Source: Cohnella sp. (GTDB lineage: Bacteria > Bacillota > Bacilli > Paenibacillales > Paenibacillaceae). Taken from it: a DNA stretch of 37,654 nt. Made by a program: the position numbers and the translations under genes. Each line of letters opens with the position of its first letter. The first letter of the stretch is position 1. Location of the stretch: assembly GCA_028287445.1 (NCBI GenBank), contig JAQBPQ010000162.1, forward strand, positions 1 to 37,654, written 5' to 3'. The notes below the pieces were generated by a model. It was not told where the DNA came from and ran no database searches. It saw only the letters and a list, made by a program, of their open reading frames with translations. This document shows positions 7,948 through 17,302 of the stretch, in pieces.

Positions 7948-8496
7948 TTATTTCGCGACCAGGGTTTTGTCGCCCGGCTTCCAGTTCATCGGACACAGCC
8001 CGCCGGATTGGAGCGCCTGCAGCACGCGAAGGGTTTCTTCCACGCTGCGGCCCACGTCGTTATGGTTGACGACTTGATATTTCAACTCGCCTTCCGGATC
8101 TACAATGAACAAGCCGCGTAAAGCAACACCTTCTTCTTCGATCAGCACGCCATAATCGCGCGCCACTTGCTTCGTCAAATCGGATGCAAGCGGGAAGTTC
8201 AACTGACCTAGACCGTTGTCGTCTCTCGGAGTGTTGATCCATGCACGGTGGCTGTGCTTGCTGTCCACGCTGACGCCGAGAATTTCGGTATCGAGCTTCT
8301 TGAACTCAGACGCAGCTTCGGACAAAGCCGTGATCTCCGTCGGACATACGAACGTAAAGTCCAGCGGATAGAAGAAAAGCACGAACCACTTGCCGCGATA
8401 ATCGGACAGCTGTGCCGCCCCAAAATCATTTCCGTTCCCAAGCGCCGTCTCCATGTTAAAGTTCGGTGCCGGACGACCTACCAAACGTTCTGCCAT
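7948..8496 (-). CDS. 2-Cys peroxiredoxin (AhpC/TSA family)
   Basis: Cytoplasmic thiol peroxidase of 182 residues that reduces hydrogen peroxide and organic peroxides. The peroxidatic cysteine lies in FYPLDFTFVCPTEI (about residue 52), and the resolving cysteine in the C-terminal GGLCPMNWKPGD, giving a typical 2-Cys enzyme. Length and C-terminus resemble the Bacillales group that works with thioredoxin or an AhpF-like reductase; no ahpF is adjacent. AGGAGG lies 9 bases before the ATG. A good sigma-A promoter and a perfect PerR box lie upstream, so peroxide-inducible expression is expected. Flanking terminators make it a single-gene unit. Confidence 0.95.
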   Translation of the reverse strand: MAERLVGRPAPNFNMETALGNGNDFGAAQLSDYRGKWFVLFFYPLDFTFVCPTEITALSEAASEFKKLDTEILGVSVDSKHSHRAWINTPRDDNGLGQLNFPLASDLTKQVARDYGVLIEEEGVALRGLFIVDPEGELKYQVVNHNDVGRSVEETLRVLQALQSGGLCPMNWKPGDKTLVAK

Positions 8497-8554
8497 GATG
8501 CATTACCTCCTGTAAATCCGGTCTCGTTGCCGGTTCATTTACTTCACGAAGAAA

Positions 8555-8583
8555 ATCGTACCATTCGCGCAGGACAAGGTCAA
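8555..8583 (-). promoter_or_regulatory. Sigma-A promoter of the peroxiredoxin gene
   Basis: TTGACC (8578-8583) and TACGAT (8555-8560) on the minus strand, 17 bases apart. The -10 is about 60 bases before the ATG. Confidence 0.65.
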
Positions 8584-8602
8584 GATTAAACTAATTCCTT
8601 TT

Positions 8603-8617
8603 TTATAATAATTATAA
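8603..8617. promoter_or_regulatory. Perfect PerR box upstream of the peroxiredoxin promoter
   Basis: TTATAATNATTATAA, the B. subtilis PerR consensus, is matched at every fixed position. It lies about 20 bases upstream of the -35, between the end of leuB and the promoter. Metal-bound PerR represses such genes until peroxide oxidises it. Confidence 0.8.
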
Positions 8618-8626
8618 ATTAAGAAC

Positions 8627-9706
8627 TTATCGTGACATCTCGGCCACGATGAGATCTCCCATCGCACGCGTACCGATCGATTTGCTCTTGTCGACGGCGA
8701 TATCCCCCGTGCGATGGCCGGCGTCCAGGACGTTTTTGACCGCACGCTCTATGACGTCCGCCGCTTCCGAATAGCCGAACGTCAGCCGGAACATAAGCGC
8801 CACCGACAAAATCGTGGCGATCGGGTTGGCGATGCCTTGGCCGGCGATGTCCGGCGCGGAACCGTGAACCGGCTCATACAGGCCGAAGCTGCCTTCGCCG
8901 AGCGACGCGGAAGACAACATACCGATCGAACCGGTCAGCATGGCCGCTTCGTCACTTAGGATGTCCCCGAACATGTTCTCGGTCACGATGACGTCGAAGC
9001 TGGACGGACGGCGCAGCAGTTGCATCGCGCAGTTGTCGACGAGCACATGCTCCACTTCCACGTCGGCATATTCAGGTGCGATCCGGTTCACCGTTTCCCG
9101 CCACAAACGGGACGTTTCCAGCACGTTCGCCTTATCGACGGAAGCCAGTTTCTTACGGCGCGTGCGGGCAATCTCGAACGCCTGCCGGACAATGCGTTCT
9201 ATTTCCTTCACATTGTAGACGCAAGTATCGACCGCCTCCTGGCCATCGGCGGTATCCCGGCGGAATTTCTCACCGAAATAAATGCCGCCCGTCAGTTCTC
9301 GCACGACGATTAGGTCGGTGCCTTCCAGCACTTCAGGCTTCAGTGTGGAGGCATCCTTCAGACAATCAAAAACGACTGCCGGCCGAATGTTAGAGAACAG
9401 GCCGAGCGCTTTGCGAATGCCGAGCAGGCCGGTCTCCGGACGTTGCTCTTTCGAATTGTTGTCCCACTTGGGACCGCCGACCGCGCCAAGCAACACGGCG
9501 TCCGCATTCTGGCACAGTTCCAGCGTTTCCTGCGGCAGCGGAGTCCCTTTCTCATCGATGGCAATTCCGCCAAACAGACCGTGCAACAAGTCAAACCGGT
9601 AGCCAAACAGCTCCTCGGTGCGTTTCAAAACCCTTTCCGCTTCTCCGACAACTTCCGGACCGATTCCGTCGCCGGCGATAACGGCAATTTTTTTCACTTC
9701 TGCCAT
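8627..9706 (-). CDS. leuB: 3-isopropylmalate dehydrogenase
   Basis: Third enzyme of leucine synthesis: NAD-dependent oxidative decarboxylation of 3-isopropylmalate in the cytoplasm. The 359-residue length is normal. Motifs: GDGIGPEVV at the N-terminus, [27 protein letters not shown] with the catalytic lysine, [26 protein letters not shown] with metal-binding aspartates, and the NAD site [21 protein letters not shown] start 60 bases upstream is in frame, but GGGGAG (12 bases before) and the family N-terminus favour the ATG at 9706. It ends the ilv-leu cluster and appears intact although leuA is broken. The PerR box and promoter of the next gene begin about 10 bases after its stop. Confidence 0.95.
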   Translation of the reverse strand: MAEVKKIAVIAGDGIGPEVVGEAERVLKRTEELFGYRFDLLHGLFGGIAIDEKGTPLPQETLELCQNADAVLLGAVGGPKWDNNSKEQRPETGLLGIRKALGLFSNIRPAVVFDCLKDASTLKPEVLEGTDLIVVRELTGGIYFGEKFRRDTADGQEAVDTCVYNVKEIERIVRQAFEIARTRRKKLASVDKANVLETSRLWRETVNRIAPEYADVEVEHVLVDNCAMQLLRRPSSFDVIVTENMFGDILSDEAAMLTGSIGMLSSASLGEGSFGLYEPVHGSAPDIAGQGIANPIATILSVALMFRLTFGYSEAADVIERAVKNVLDAGHRTGDIAVDKSKSIGTRAMGDLIVAEMSR

Positions 9707-9884
9707 TTGACCGATACACTCCCCTATTGCGATTGTCCGTTTGGACCCTTCATTCAGTTGTAGCATATTTACCGGTCAGAGGCAAAATAGATAAAAGCTA
9801 TCAGTTCAATAGGCTGTTCCTCTCAAGGCGGTAACGGCGTACAACGATATGTCGTTCATGGTATGGCGCACAGCATCATGCGTT

Positions 9885-10766
9885 TCAGGGAGAAGCTTCG
9901 GGCGGCAGCGGCGGTGCGGCCGTCCAACTGCCTGTTTTCCCTTTCAATACTTGAGCGTATCCGAGAAAATCGGTATAAACACCATACACACCCGCTTGCT
10001 TGAGTTTTAAATAAGTGCGGTAATCGTTGATGGTGTGTACATATGTTTTGACGCCGATCTTTTTTAGGGCCTCGTTAAACGATGGTTTGGCACGGTATTC
10101 CACCATGGTGATTGCTTTGATTCTGGGGTTCGAACGGGCGAAGGCGATAACCTGGCCGTTCGTATCCTTGGACTGATACAAGGTGTAAATGTAAGATGGA
10201 AAACGATGGACGGAATCAATATATCCAAGCATCTTCTGGTTGTAAAGCTGAGGTACGATGCGGTCCAACAACGCCGGATCGATACGCTCCGCTTCGTCCG
10301 CCAACAGTCGATACTGCCGTTTGATGGTAGGCTCGTCCGTAAACTTGGTGTCCAGGACATAATATATATCCGGGTGCTGAACCATCAGATCCAACAGATC
10401 CGATAGTTCCATTCCTTGATAACGGTCCAGGATCGGCAGTTGTTTGAATTCTTCCAGCGACAGAGGGTTCCAAGCCTTAAGATCCGCTACGTATGGTTCT
10501 TGATGGAATTCCTCAAACATATTTTTCGCCCAATCGTGCCTGGCGACCAAGTGATCGTCCGTGGTGAGCATCAAATCCGTCTCGAACACGCGGAAACCTC
10601 GTGCGTAACTGGCTTCGAACGCTTCCCGGGAGTTCGTGCGGTCCGCTCCGTTAATGCCACCGAGGGCATGGGCGATCAAGAGATGATCCGACCAGTCTAG
10701 CATTTGACCGGGCGGCGCGCCGGAAAGCGACAGAAGACTCAGGAGCAGCAGCAAAGAAGGGAACAT
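9885..10766 (-). CDS. GDPD-family phosphodiesterase, probably exported
   Basis: Protein of 293 residues. A hydrophobic leader (FPSLLLLLSLLSLSGAPP) suggests a secretion signal. A TIM-barrel GDPD fold is indicated by AHALGGINGADRTNSREAFE, FETDLMLTTDDHLVARHDW and a late HTINDYRTYLKLKQAGVYGVYTD written here in parts: HTINDY, then GVYGVYTD. The usual HRG is AHALGG, a variant found in a distinct subgroup, so substrate (glycerophosphodiester or another phosphodiester) is uncertain. GGGAGG lies 5-6 bases before the ATG. It sits between an aminotransferase gene and leuB, with 61 bases upstream and 178 downstream, and has no known tie to leucine synthesis. Confidence 0.85.
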   Translation of the reverse strand: MFPSLLLLLSLLSLSGAPPGQMLDWSDHLLIAHALGGINGADRTNSREAFEASYARGFRVFETDLMLTTDDHLVARHDWAKNMFEEFHQEPYVADLKAWNPLSLEEFKQLPILDRYQGMELSDLLDLMVQHPDIYYVLDTKFTDEPTIKRQYRLLADEAERIDPALLDRIVPQLYNQKMLGYIDSVHRFPSYIYTLYQSKDTNGQVIAFARSNPRIKAITMVEYRAKPSFNEALKKIGVKTYVHTINDYRTYLKLKQAGVYGVYTDFLGYAQVLKGKTGSWTAAPPLPPEASP

Positions 10767-10827
10767 GATCTCCTCCCGTTTCCTATGTGGCTATGTGCTG
10801 TTATTTGTTTAGTAACCAGGAAGGAGG

Positions 10828-12024
10828 CTAACGAACCAGCACGCTCTCCATCGCTTGCGATAACCGTTTCATGCCGGAAATCGTGTGATGGACGTCGTTA
10901 TGCGTAAAATTGAGCCGCAATGTGTTGGTTTTGGGATTTTCCGCGAAAAAGGTACCGCCAGGTACGAACGCAACGCCGAGACTGACTGCGGTTTTCAGCA
11001 GCTCCGCCGTGTCCACCGCACTGGGCAGCTCCAGCCAGAAGAACATGCCGCCTTTGGGCTCGCGCCAAGAGACGCCCGGCCATTGCTGCTGTTTCAGCAA
11101 TTCGGCCATCTGTCGCATGCGTGCCTCATATTCCTTACGAACCAATGCAATGTGGTCGTCCAAATCGAAATGCTCCAACAACTGGTACAACGTCTGCTGA
11201 TCCAGCGAGCTGGAGTGCAGATCGGCGGCCTGCTTGGCCCGCGCCATGTTGCGGATGAGGTCCGGATCGCCCATCACCCAACCGGTGCGCAGAGCCGGCG
11301 CTACCGTCTTCGAGAACGTGCTCGTATACACGACGCAAGAGCCTTGGGGATGTTGATCCAGCGAAAAAATGGACGGGTATGTGACGGAGTTGTCGCCGAA
11401 CTTGAGTTCCCCGTACGGATCGTCTTCCAAGATCAGCGTATCCGAGCGGCGGCAAAGCTTGAGCACGCCTTTGCGGCGTTCCAAGCTCCAGGCCTGGCCT
11501 GTCGGGTTAGAGAACGTCGGAATGACATACACCATTTTGGGCCGGTATTGCTGCAGCTTGGCGGCCAGATCGTCAAGATCCATGCCGTCTCCGTCCCCGT
11601 TTACAGACACAAGCTTCGCGCCGTAGGAGCCGAACACTTGAAGCGCGGACAAATAGGTCGGTCTTTCCACGAGAATGACGTCGCCGGGATCGATATAGAT
11701 CCGGGTGAGTAAGTCAATCGCTTGCTGGGAGCCTGTCGTCAGCAGCATGTCGTCGGGGGTAACCCGGGCACCCTTCTTGGCCATACGACGGCATATGCTT
11801 TCACGTAGCGGCAAATAGCCTTCCGTAAGTCCGTATTGCAGCGCCCGATTGCCCTGCTCCAATACCCGCCGGAAAGCTTCGCTCACCGCTTGCACCGGAA
11901 AATGCTCCTCTGCCGGTAACCCGCCGGCGAATGAGATGATGGCATCGCCTTGCGTTAACTTCAAAATATCACGAACCGCCGACGAGGAAAACGTCCCCAT
12001 ACGCGCGGAGTATCGATAATTCAT
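10828..12024 (-). CDS. PLP-dependent class I aminotransferase (MocR/LysN-like enzyme)
   Basis: Fold-type I aminotransferase of 398 residues. Motifs: SFAGGLPAEEHFP at the N-terminus, LQYGLTEGYLPLRESI, TTGSQQAIDL, VIPTFSNPTGQAWS, LEDDPYGEL, and STFSKTVAPALRTGWVM containing the PLP-binding lysine (about residue 237). This subgroup includes 2-aminoadipate and aromatic or branched-chain aminotransferases and the enzyme half of MocR regulators; here no GntR-like DNA-binding part is present. Its position just after the leuA remnant suggests a branched-chain role (inference). AGAGGA lies 6 bases before the ATG, which is 22 bases after the old leuA stop. Confidence 0.9.
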   Translation of the reverse strand: MNYRYSARMGTFSSSAVRDILKLTQGDAIISFAGGLPAEEHFPVQAVSEAFRRVLEQGNRALQYGLTEGYLPLRESICRRMAKKGARVTPDDMLLTTGSQQAIDLLTRIYIDPGDVILVERPTYLSALQVFGSYGAKLVSVNGDGDGMDLDDLAAKLQQYRPKMVYVIPTFSNPTGQAWSLERRKGVLKLCRRSDTLILEDDPYGELKFGDNSVTYPSIFSLDQHPQGSCVVYTSTFSKTVAPALRTGWVMGDPDLIRNMARAKQAADLHSSSLDQQTLYQLLEHFDLDDHIALVRKEYEARMRQMAELLKQQQWPGVSWREPKGGMFFWLELPSAVDTAELLKTAVSLGVAFVPGGTFFAENPKTNTLRLNFTHNDVHHTISGMKRLSQAMESVLVR

Positions 12025-12046
12025 CGAGATTCCTCTTTTCGTCGGA

Positions 12047-12364
12047 TTAAATCAGTGTGACGTTGTCGCGCCGGCTGCGTGCCGGGCCTTGCCGCTTGTC
12101 GACAAGCCGGTTGAGCGCATCCACATAAGCGCGGGCCTGGCTTCGAGAATGTCGGTGCTGACTCCCCGGCCTTGAGCCGTCAGATCGCCTTGCTTGAGCA
12201 ACACATGCACTTCGCCCAATGCATCGGTGCCGTCAGTGACGGATTTGATCGTGTAATCGTCGAGCTCCACGGTTTCGCCCGTCAAAGCGTCGATCGCCTG
12301 ATAAATCGCATCCACGGTGTTCGCCGTCGCGGAGCGTCGTGTCGAAAAGATAAATTTTTCGCAT
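12047..12364 (-). pseudogene. leuA: leuA (2-isopropylmalate synthase) remnant: catalytic barrel deleted and frame broken
   Basis: An AGGAGGTG and ATG (12362-12364) start MRKIYLFDTTLRDGE, the standard LeuA N-terminus with the first metal/substrate motif. After codon 15 the sequence jumps, out of frame, into the C-terminal regulatory domain: TVDAIYQAIDALTGE, then DALGEVHVLLKQ and GRGVSTDILEA. From family length (about 510 residues) some 1.2 kb is missing. The start frame stops after 43 codons. A second lesion, one base lost after ILEA, shifts the tail; restoring it gives ARAYVDALNRLVDKR and a stop at 12047-12049. The enzyme should condense 2-oxoisovalerate with acetyl-CoA; this copy cannot. The junction is near 12318-12326. 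A mis-assembly is possible, but two separate lesions favour real decay. Confidence 0.9.
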
Positions 12365-12426
12365 GGCAGGGTATTCCCGCACCTCCTGAAGTTAGTGATT
12401 GAACGCTCAAAATGGGCCTTTTTCGA

Positions 12427-12435
12427 ATTATATCA
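12427..12435 (-). promoter_or_regulatory. Extended -10 promoter before the leuA remnant
   Basis: TGATATAAT on the minus strand combines a perfect TATAAT (12427-12432) with the extended TGn element; no convincing -35 is present. It lies between the ilvC terminator and the leuA start, so it probably still drives the aminotransferase, GDPD and leuB genes. Confidence 0.55.
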
Positions 12436-12484
12436 TAATGTTCCGGCGGCAGACGCCGTTATTTCGCCTTGTAAAAGGTTATAG

Positions 12485-12513
12485 AAAACCCCGGCTGTTG
12501 CGGCCGGGGTTTT
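12485..12513 (-). terminator. Terminator after ilvC
   Basis: AAAACCCCGGC (12485-12495) and GCCGGGGTTTT (12503-12513) form a perfect 11-bp hairpin with a 7-base loop. It separates ilvBNC from the leuA region, at least partly. Confidence 0.85.
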
Positions 12514-12529
12514 ATGGTGAAAGATCTGC

Positions 12530-13684
<1,155 letters not shown>

Positions 13685-13742
13685 TTAAAGCGAAGCGGCA
13701 AGTAAAACCGGCATCGTCGCGCTTATGAATCCTGAATGAAAA

Positions 13743-14225
13743 TTATCGGTTGCCCCTCGTCATCGCCGTCACGCCGGTACGCGACAGTTCGCGGATGCCG
13801 TACGGCTTGAGAAGTTCGATCATGGCGTCGATTTTATCCGAATCGCCCAACACTTGTACGATAAGGGTGGAAGGGCCGATATCGACGACCGCCGCCCGGA
13901 ACGTTTCTACGATTCCGAGCACTTCCGGACGGGCGGATGGCTCGGCGTTGACCTTGATCAGGCCGAGCTCCCGCGCCACCATCGGACTTCCGCTGATATC
14001 GACGACTTTGATGACATCAATCAATTTATACAACTGCTTCTGCACCTGTTCAAGTGTCCGGTCATCTCCTGATGTGACGATAACCATCCGGGAGAGACCC
14101 GGCTCTTCCGAAGCACCGACGGTGATGCTCTCGATGTTGAAGCCGCGGCGGCCGAACAGGCCGGAAACCCGCTGCAGAACGCCCGGCTGGTCGTTGACGA
14201 GGATGGAGATCGTATGTTTGCTCAT
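13743..14225 (-). CDS. ilvN: Acetolactate synthase small (regulatory) subunit
   Basis: Regulatory subunit of 160 residues (also called ilvH) that activates the large subunit and confers valine feedback inhibition. The N-terminal ACT domain reads [20 protein letters not shown] and [14 protein letters not shown]; a second ACT-like domain covers about residues 80-160 ([17 protein letters not shown]). Its ATG overlaps the ilvB stop as ATGA, so translation is probably coupled for balanced subunits. Confidence 0.97.
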   Translation of the reverse strand: MSKHTISILVNDQPGVLQRVSGLFGRRGFNIESITVGASEEPGLSRMVIVTSGDDRTLEQVQKQLYKLIDVIKVVDISGSPMVARELGLIKVNAEPSARPEVLGIVETFRAAVVDIGPSTLIVQVLGDSDKIDAMIELLKPYGIRELSRTGVTAMTRGNR

Positions 14226-15967
14226 TCGGAATCCCCCATGATCATTTGGTCGATCGTGCTTCCCTGCGTGACCATCGGATACACGTTCTCATGCTTGCGG
14301 ACAACGAATTCAACAACGGCCGGACCGGGATGACGCAGCGCTTCCTCCCAAGCTTGGCGTGCTTCTTCTTTGTTGGTAGCGCGGAAGGCTTTGACGCCAT
14401 AAGCTTCCGACAGCTTGACGAAGTCAGGGCTGCCGGACAGGTCGATATGGCTGTAACGGTTTTCGTAAATAAGCTCCTGCCACTGGCGGACCATGCCGAG
14501 CACCTGGTTGTTGATGATCGCCACTTTGACCGGAATGTTATTGATCGCGCAAACTGCCAGCTCTTGGGAGCACATCTGCATGCCGCCGTCGCCGTTGATC
14601 GAAACCACGGTGCGGTCCGGATTGCCCATTTGGGCGCCGATTGCGGACGGGAACCCAAAGCCCATTGTGCCCAAGCCGCCGGAGGTGACCCAGGAGCGCG
14701 GGTTCTTGAACGGGTAATATTGCGCAGCCCACATTTGATGCTGGCCAACGTCTGTGGTTACGATCGCGTCGCCGTTCGTCGTTTCATGGATCATCGAAAT
14801 AACCCATTGCGGCTTCAACTCGGTGTCGGAATCGATATACTTAAACGGCTTGGCAGCTTTCCATTCACGTATCTGCGACCGCCAGGCGTCCGCTTTATCC
14901 GCGCGTTTCGCGCCAGCATTGGCGATCTGCAGAACCGTCTTGGCGTCACCAACGATCGGAATATCCGTCGGCACGTTTTTGCCGATTTCCGCCGGATCGA
15001 TGTCGATATGGACGATTTTGGCCTTCGGCGCAAATCCATCCAATTTGCCCGTCACGCGATCGTCGAATCGCGCTCCGATGTTAATCAGCAAATCTGCATT
15101 TTGAATGGTGTTGTTCGCGGTCCAAGTTCCGTGCATGCCCGGCAGGCCCATGTGCAGGTCATGTCCGCTAGGGAAAGCGCCCAGCCCGAGAAGCGTTGTC
15201 GTGATCGGAATTTCCGTCTTGTTCACGAACTCAAGAAGTTCCTCATGCGCACCGGAGTAGATCGCTCCTCCGCCTACCAGCAGCACCGGACGCTCGGCCG
15301 TTTCGATGGCGCGAATCATTTTGTCCACTTGGTTGCGGTTCGGTTGAACCGTTGGATTGTATCCGCGCAGCTCGACGTCCGTTACCGGCTGAAACAGCGC
15401 CTTCTGGGCCGACACGTCTTTCGGAATATCGATGAGCACCGGACCTTTACGGCCGGAGTTCGCGATATGAAACGCTTCGCGGATAATACGCGGCAGCTCT
15501 TCCGCATCTCGTACGAGATAGCTGTGCTTGGTGATCGGCATCGTGATCCCGACAATATCGGCTTCCTGGAAAGCGTCGGTCCCGATCAGGCTGGTTGCGA
15601 CGTTGCCGGTAATGACGACCAGCGGCACCGAATCCATGTAAGCCGTGGCGATTCCGGTGACCAGGTTGGTCGCCCCCGGGCCGGAAGTGGCGATGCACAC
15701 GCCGACTTTGCCGGTAGAACGGGCATAACCGTCCGCCGCATGAATGGCGCCTTGTTCGTGACGGGTCAGCAGGTGATTGAAATCGGAGAAACCGTACATG
15801 GCGTCATAGATATAAAGAACGGCGCCGCCCGGGTAACCGAACACGCAGTCCACGCCCTCCAACAACAAACCGCGGAGCAGCATGTCGGAACCGGTAATGA
15901 CTTCCGGCTTGCTCCATTTCTCGATCAACTCTTCCTTGGATTTCAGAGTGGCACTATGTGCGCTCAT
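14222..15967 (-). CDS. ilvB: Acetolactate synthase large (catalytic) subunit
   Basis: TPP- and FAD-dependent enzyme, first common step of branched-chain synthesis: two pyruvates to acetolactate, or pyruvate plus 2-oxobutyrate. The 581-residue length is typical. The N-terminal TPP domain has [15 protein letters not shown] and the catalytic glutamate in [14 protein letters not shown], followed by [17 protein letters not shown]. The middle domain contains GLPGMHGT and [12 protein letters not shown] (FAD region). The C-terminal TPP-binding motif is [13 protein letters not shown]...INNQVLG with the usual GDG and NN. AAAGGAGG lies 7 bases before the ATG. It is first in the operon, directly behind the T-box terminator. 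Confidence 0.98.
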   Translation of the reverse strand: MSAHSATLKSKEELIEKWSKPEVITGSDMLLRGLLLEGVDCVFGYPGGAVLYIYDAMYGFSDFNHLLTRHEQGAIHAADGYARSTGKVGVCIATSGPGATNLVTGIATAYMDSVPLVVITGNVATSLIGTDAFQEADIVGITMPITKHSYLVRDAEELPRIIREAFHIANSGRKGPVLIDIPKDVSAQKALFQPVTDVELRGYNPTVQPNRNQVDKMIRAIETAERPVLLVGGGAIYSGAHEELLEFVNKTEIPITTTLLGLGAFPSGHDLHMGLPGMHGTWTANNTIQNADLLINIGARFDDRVTGKLDGFAPKAKIVHIDIDPAEIGKNVPTDIPIVGDAKTVLQIANAGAKRADKADAWRSQIREWKAAKPFKYIDSDTELKPQWVISMIHETTNGDAIVTTDVGQHQMWAAQYYPFKNPRSWVTSGGLGTMGFGFPSAIGAQMGNPDRTVVSINGDGGMQMCSQELAVCAINNIPVKVAIINNQVLGMVRQWQELIYENRYSHIDLSGSPDFVKLSEAYGVKAFRATNKEEARQAWEEALRHPGPAVVEFVVRKHENVYPMVTQGSTIDQMIMGDSE

Positions 15968-16000
15968 CCGTCATCCTCCTTTCAAGGATTCGTGGTAATA

Positions 16001-16052
16001 TAAAAAGCCTTCCGTCCCGAACGTCAAGAATGACGTTCTGGGACGAAAGGCT
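16001..16052 (-). terminator. Regulated terminator of the T-box
   Basis: AGCCTTTCGTCCC and GGGACGGAAGGCT form a 13-bp stem with one G-U pair around an inner ACGTCA/TGACGT hairpin, then TTTTTAT on the minus strand. Its 5' side begins next to the T-box sequence, so it competes with the antiterminator. Confidence 0.9.
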
Positions 16053-16332
16053 GTTCCTTCCGCGGTACCACCCGGATTTGCCGCTACTTTACAATGGCGG
16101 CCTCTGAAGGTCCGGCTTCCGCTTATGGGGCGGTCGACACGAACCTCGGGCGCTTTAACGTGCGCCAATCCGATTCCCCTTACTGGCCGCATAGCGGGGG
16201 TTCAGGCGAACAACTCCGAGGAGACCTTGCAGCAGGGATTTCGGCATCGGTCTCAGCGTTCCCGACGCTCTCTGAACAAAAGAGCCCTCTCGCTTATTCC
16301 TCATCATGGCTGTTGTCTTGTTCTCTTGATTA
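16001..16332 (-). ncRNA. T-box leader (leucine type) controlling ilvBNC
   Basis: This untranslated leader senses uncharged tRNA. The T-box sequence GGGTGGTACCGCGG is at 16060-16073. Stem I shows the conserved CAGAGAGC segment, and a GAGACC/GGTCTC helix closing a terminal region with GATGCC and GCTGCAA. Directly after that helix, CTC followed by G (16218-16220) is the likely specifier, a leucine codon; another CTC overlaps the helix. Uncharged tRNA-Leu should stabilise the antiterminator and let RNA polymerase reach ilvB. Boundaries come from the promoter and the terminator. Confidence 0.9.
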
Positions 16333-16338
16333 GGTATC

Positions 16339-16367
16339 ATTATATGCTTCAACAAACCATTCGTCAA
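16339..16367 (-). promoter_or_regulatory. Sigma-A promoter of the T-box/ilvBNC operon
   Basis: TTGACG (16362-16367), 17 bases, TATAAT (16339-16344) on the minus strand; nearly consensus. Transcription should start near 16332. Confidence 0.85.
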
Positions 16368-16532
16368 TATGCGAAACCGATGAAGTCCGGCCATTCATCA
16401 AGGCCCGTTTGAAGCGGACTCGGGCGATTCACCCTACAGGTCAATCGCTTGGACCGTGCGCGGCAACTAGCTCATACGATGATAACAAGAATCCGTCCTT
16501 GGCGGGATTCGGAGTATGGGGAGGTGCCGCCA

Positions 16533-16988
16533 TTGATACGTTGGAAAGAGCCGGGAGACGATTCCGGCATTGTCGATCTGGTCCGAACCGAATTGGTGCC
16601 GCTTTCGCCCCGCAATCATCCCCGCGACAGCCGGATGCGGTCCGATGTGCTCACTCGTCTGAGGCGCGGCGCTACATTGGTCGCTTCCCGAAGCCAGAGA
16701 AGCGAGCCGTTCGGCTTTCTTCACATGGAATTCAGGGATACAACGCTGTTCATCGATCTGCTTGCCGTCGATTCGTCTCGTCAAAATCGCCGCTGGGGTA
16801 CGGAATTGATGATGCAGGCGGAAAAACACGGACGAAGCAAAGGCTGCAAGGAAGCCCGATTATTCGTGGATGACACCAATGTACGGGGAATGCGGTTCTA
16901 TGACAAGCTGGGCTACTCGGTGGTGCGCCATATCAAGGCCATCCGTTCTTTCGAACTGGTGAAACCGCTTGTTCCGTTTCACGGATGA
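16533..16988 (+). CDS. GNAT-family N-acetyltransferase
   Basis: Acetyl-CoA-dependent acyltransferase of about 151 residues; substrate unknown. The core motif A region reads LLAVDSSRQNRRWGTELMM, although the usual R/Q-x-x-G-x-G/A pattern is only partly kept (RQNRRWGT). NVRGMRFYDKLGYSVV is the typical motif B end. Start choice: GGGGAGG at 16518-16524 lies 8 bases before an in-frame TTG at 16533, giving MIRWKEPGDDSGIVDLV; in-frame ATGs at 16449 and 16482 have no ribosome binding site. It is divergent from the T-box operon and ends at its own terminator. Confidence 0.75.
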   Translation: MIRWKEPGDDSGIVDLVRTELVPLSPRNHPRDSRMRSDVLTRLRRGATLVASRSQRSEPFGFLHMEFRDTTLFIDLLAVDSSRQNRRWGTELMMQAEKHGRSKGCKEARLFVDDTNVRGMRFYDKLGYSVVRHIKAIRSFELVKPLVPFHG

Positions 16989-16993
16989 CAAGG

Positions 16994-17022
16994 AAAGAAC
17001 CGGCCGCCACGGCCGGTTCTTT
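16994..17022 (+). terminator. Bidirectional terminator between convergent genes
   Basis: AAAGAACCGGCC (16994-17005) and GGCCGGTTCTTT (17011-17022) are a perfect 12-bp stem with a 5-base loop, followed by CTTT. It can serve the GNAT gene and the 83-residue gene on the other strand. Confidence 0.85.
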
Positions 17023-17050
17023 CTTTGCATTCATAACACCTGTCAGGTTA

Positions 17051-17302
17051 TCACCAAAAGCCGTCAAATCCGAAGCCGCCGAAGCCGAAGCCGAACGGTG
17101 ACGTGCCGATGGCCAGCAGGTCGAACAAGACAAGCGGAATGAACGCTTTCGTCTGCGCCTTGTTTCCATCCATCGGTTGCAACGACAATTGATCGCCGTC
17201 TACCTGGACCAACTTTCCCTTGACTACGGTGCCGTCTTTGCGAACCGCATAAATTTGCTGTCCGATAAGCTCTTGCGCTTGCGAGCGAGTGACGTGTGAC
17301 AT
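17051..17302 (-). CDS. 83-residue protein with Gly/Phe-rich tail, function unknown
   Basis: AAGGAGG lies 7 bases before the ATG at 17302 and fixes the start; the frame is open further upstream without a usable site. Residues 1-55 read like a small beta-barrel: LIGQQIYAVRKDGTVVKGKL followed by LSLQPMDGNKAQTKAFIPL, with alternating hydrophobics reminiscent of LSm/SH3-like modules. A hydrophobic stretch PLVLFDLLAIG follows. The C-terminus is GFGFGGFGFDGFW, a low-complexity aromatic-glycine tail as seen in some spore-surface or membrane-associated small proteins. I do not recognise a named family. It is convergent with the GNAT gene and has no close operon partner. Confidence 0.75.
   Translation of the reverse strand: MSHVTRSQAQELIGQQIYAVRKDGTVVKGKLVQVDGDQLSLQPMDGNKAQTKAFIPLVLFDLLAIGTSPFGFGFGGFGFDGFW

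Noticed and set aside
14246-16003. 585-codon open frame on the plus strand opposite ilvB
   Set aside because: It mirrors ilvB, has no family features, and no ribosome binding site; long antisense frames are common in this codon usage.
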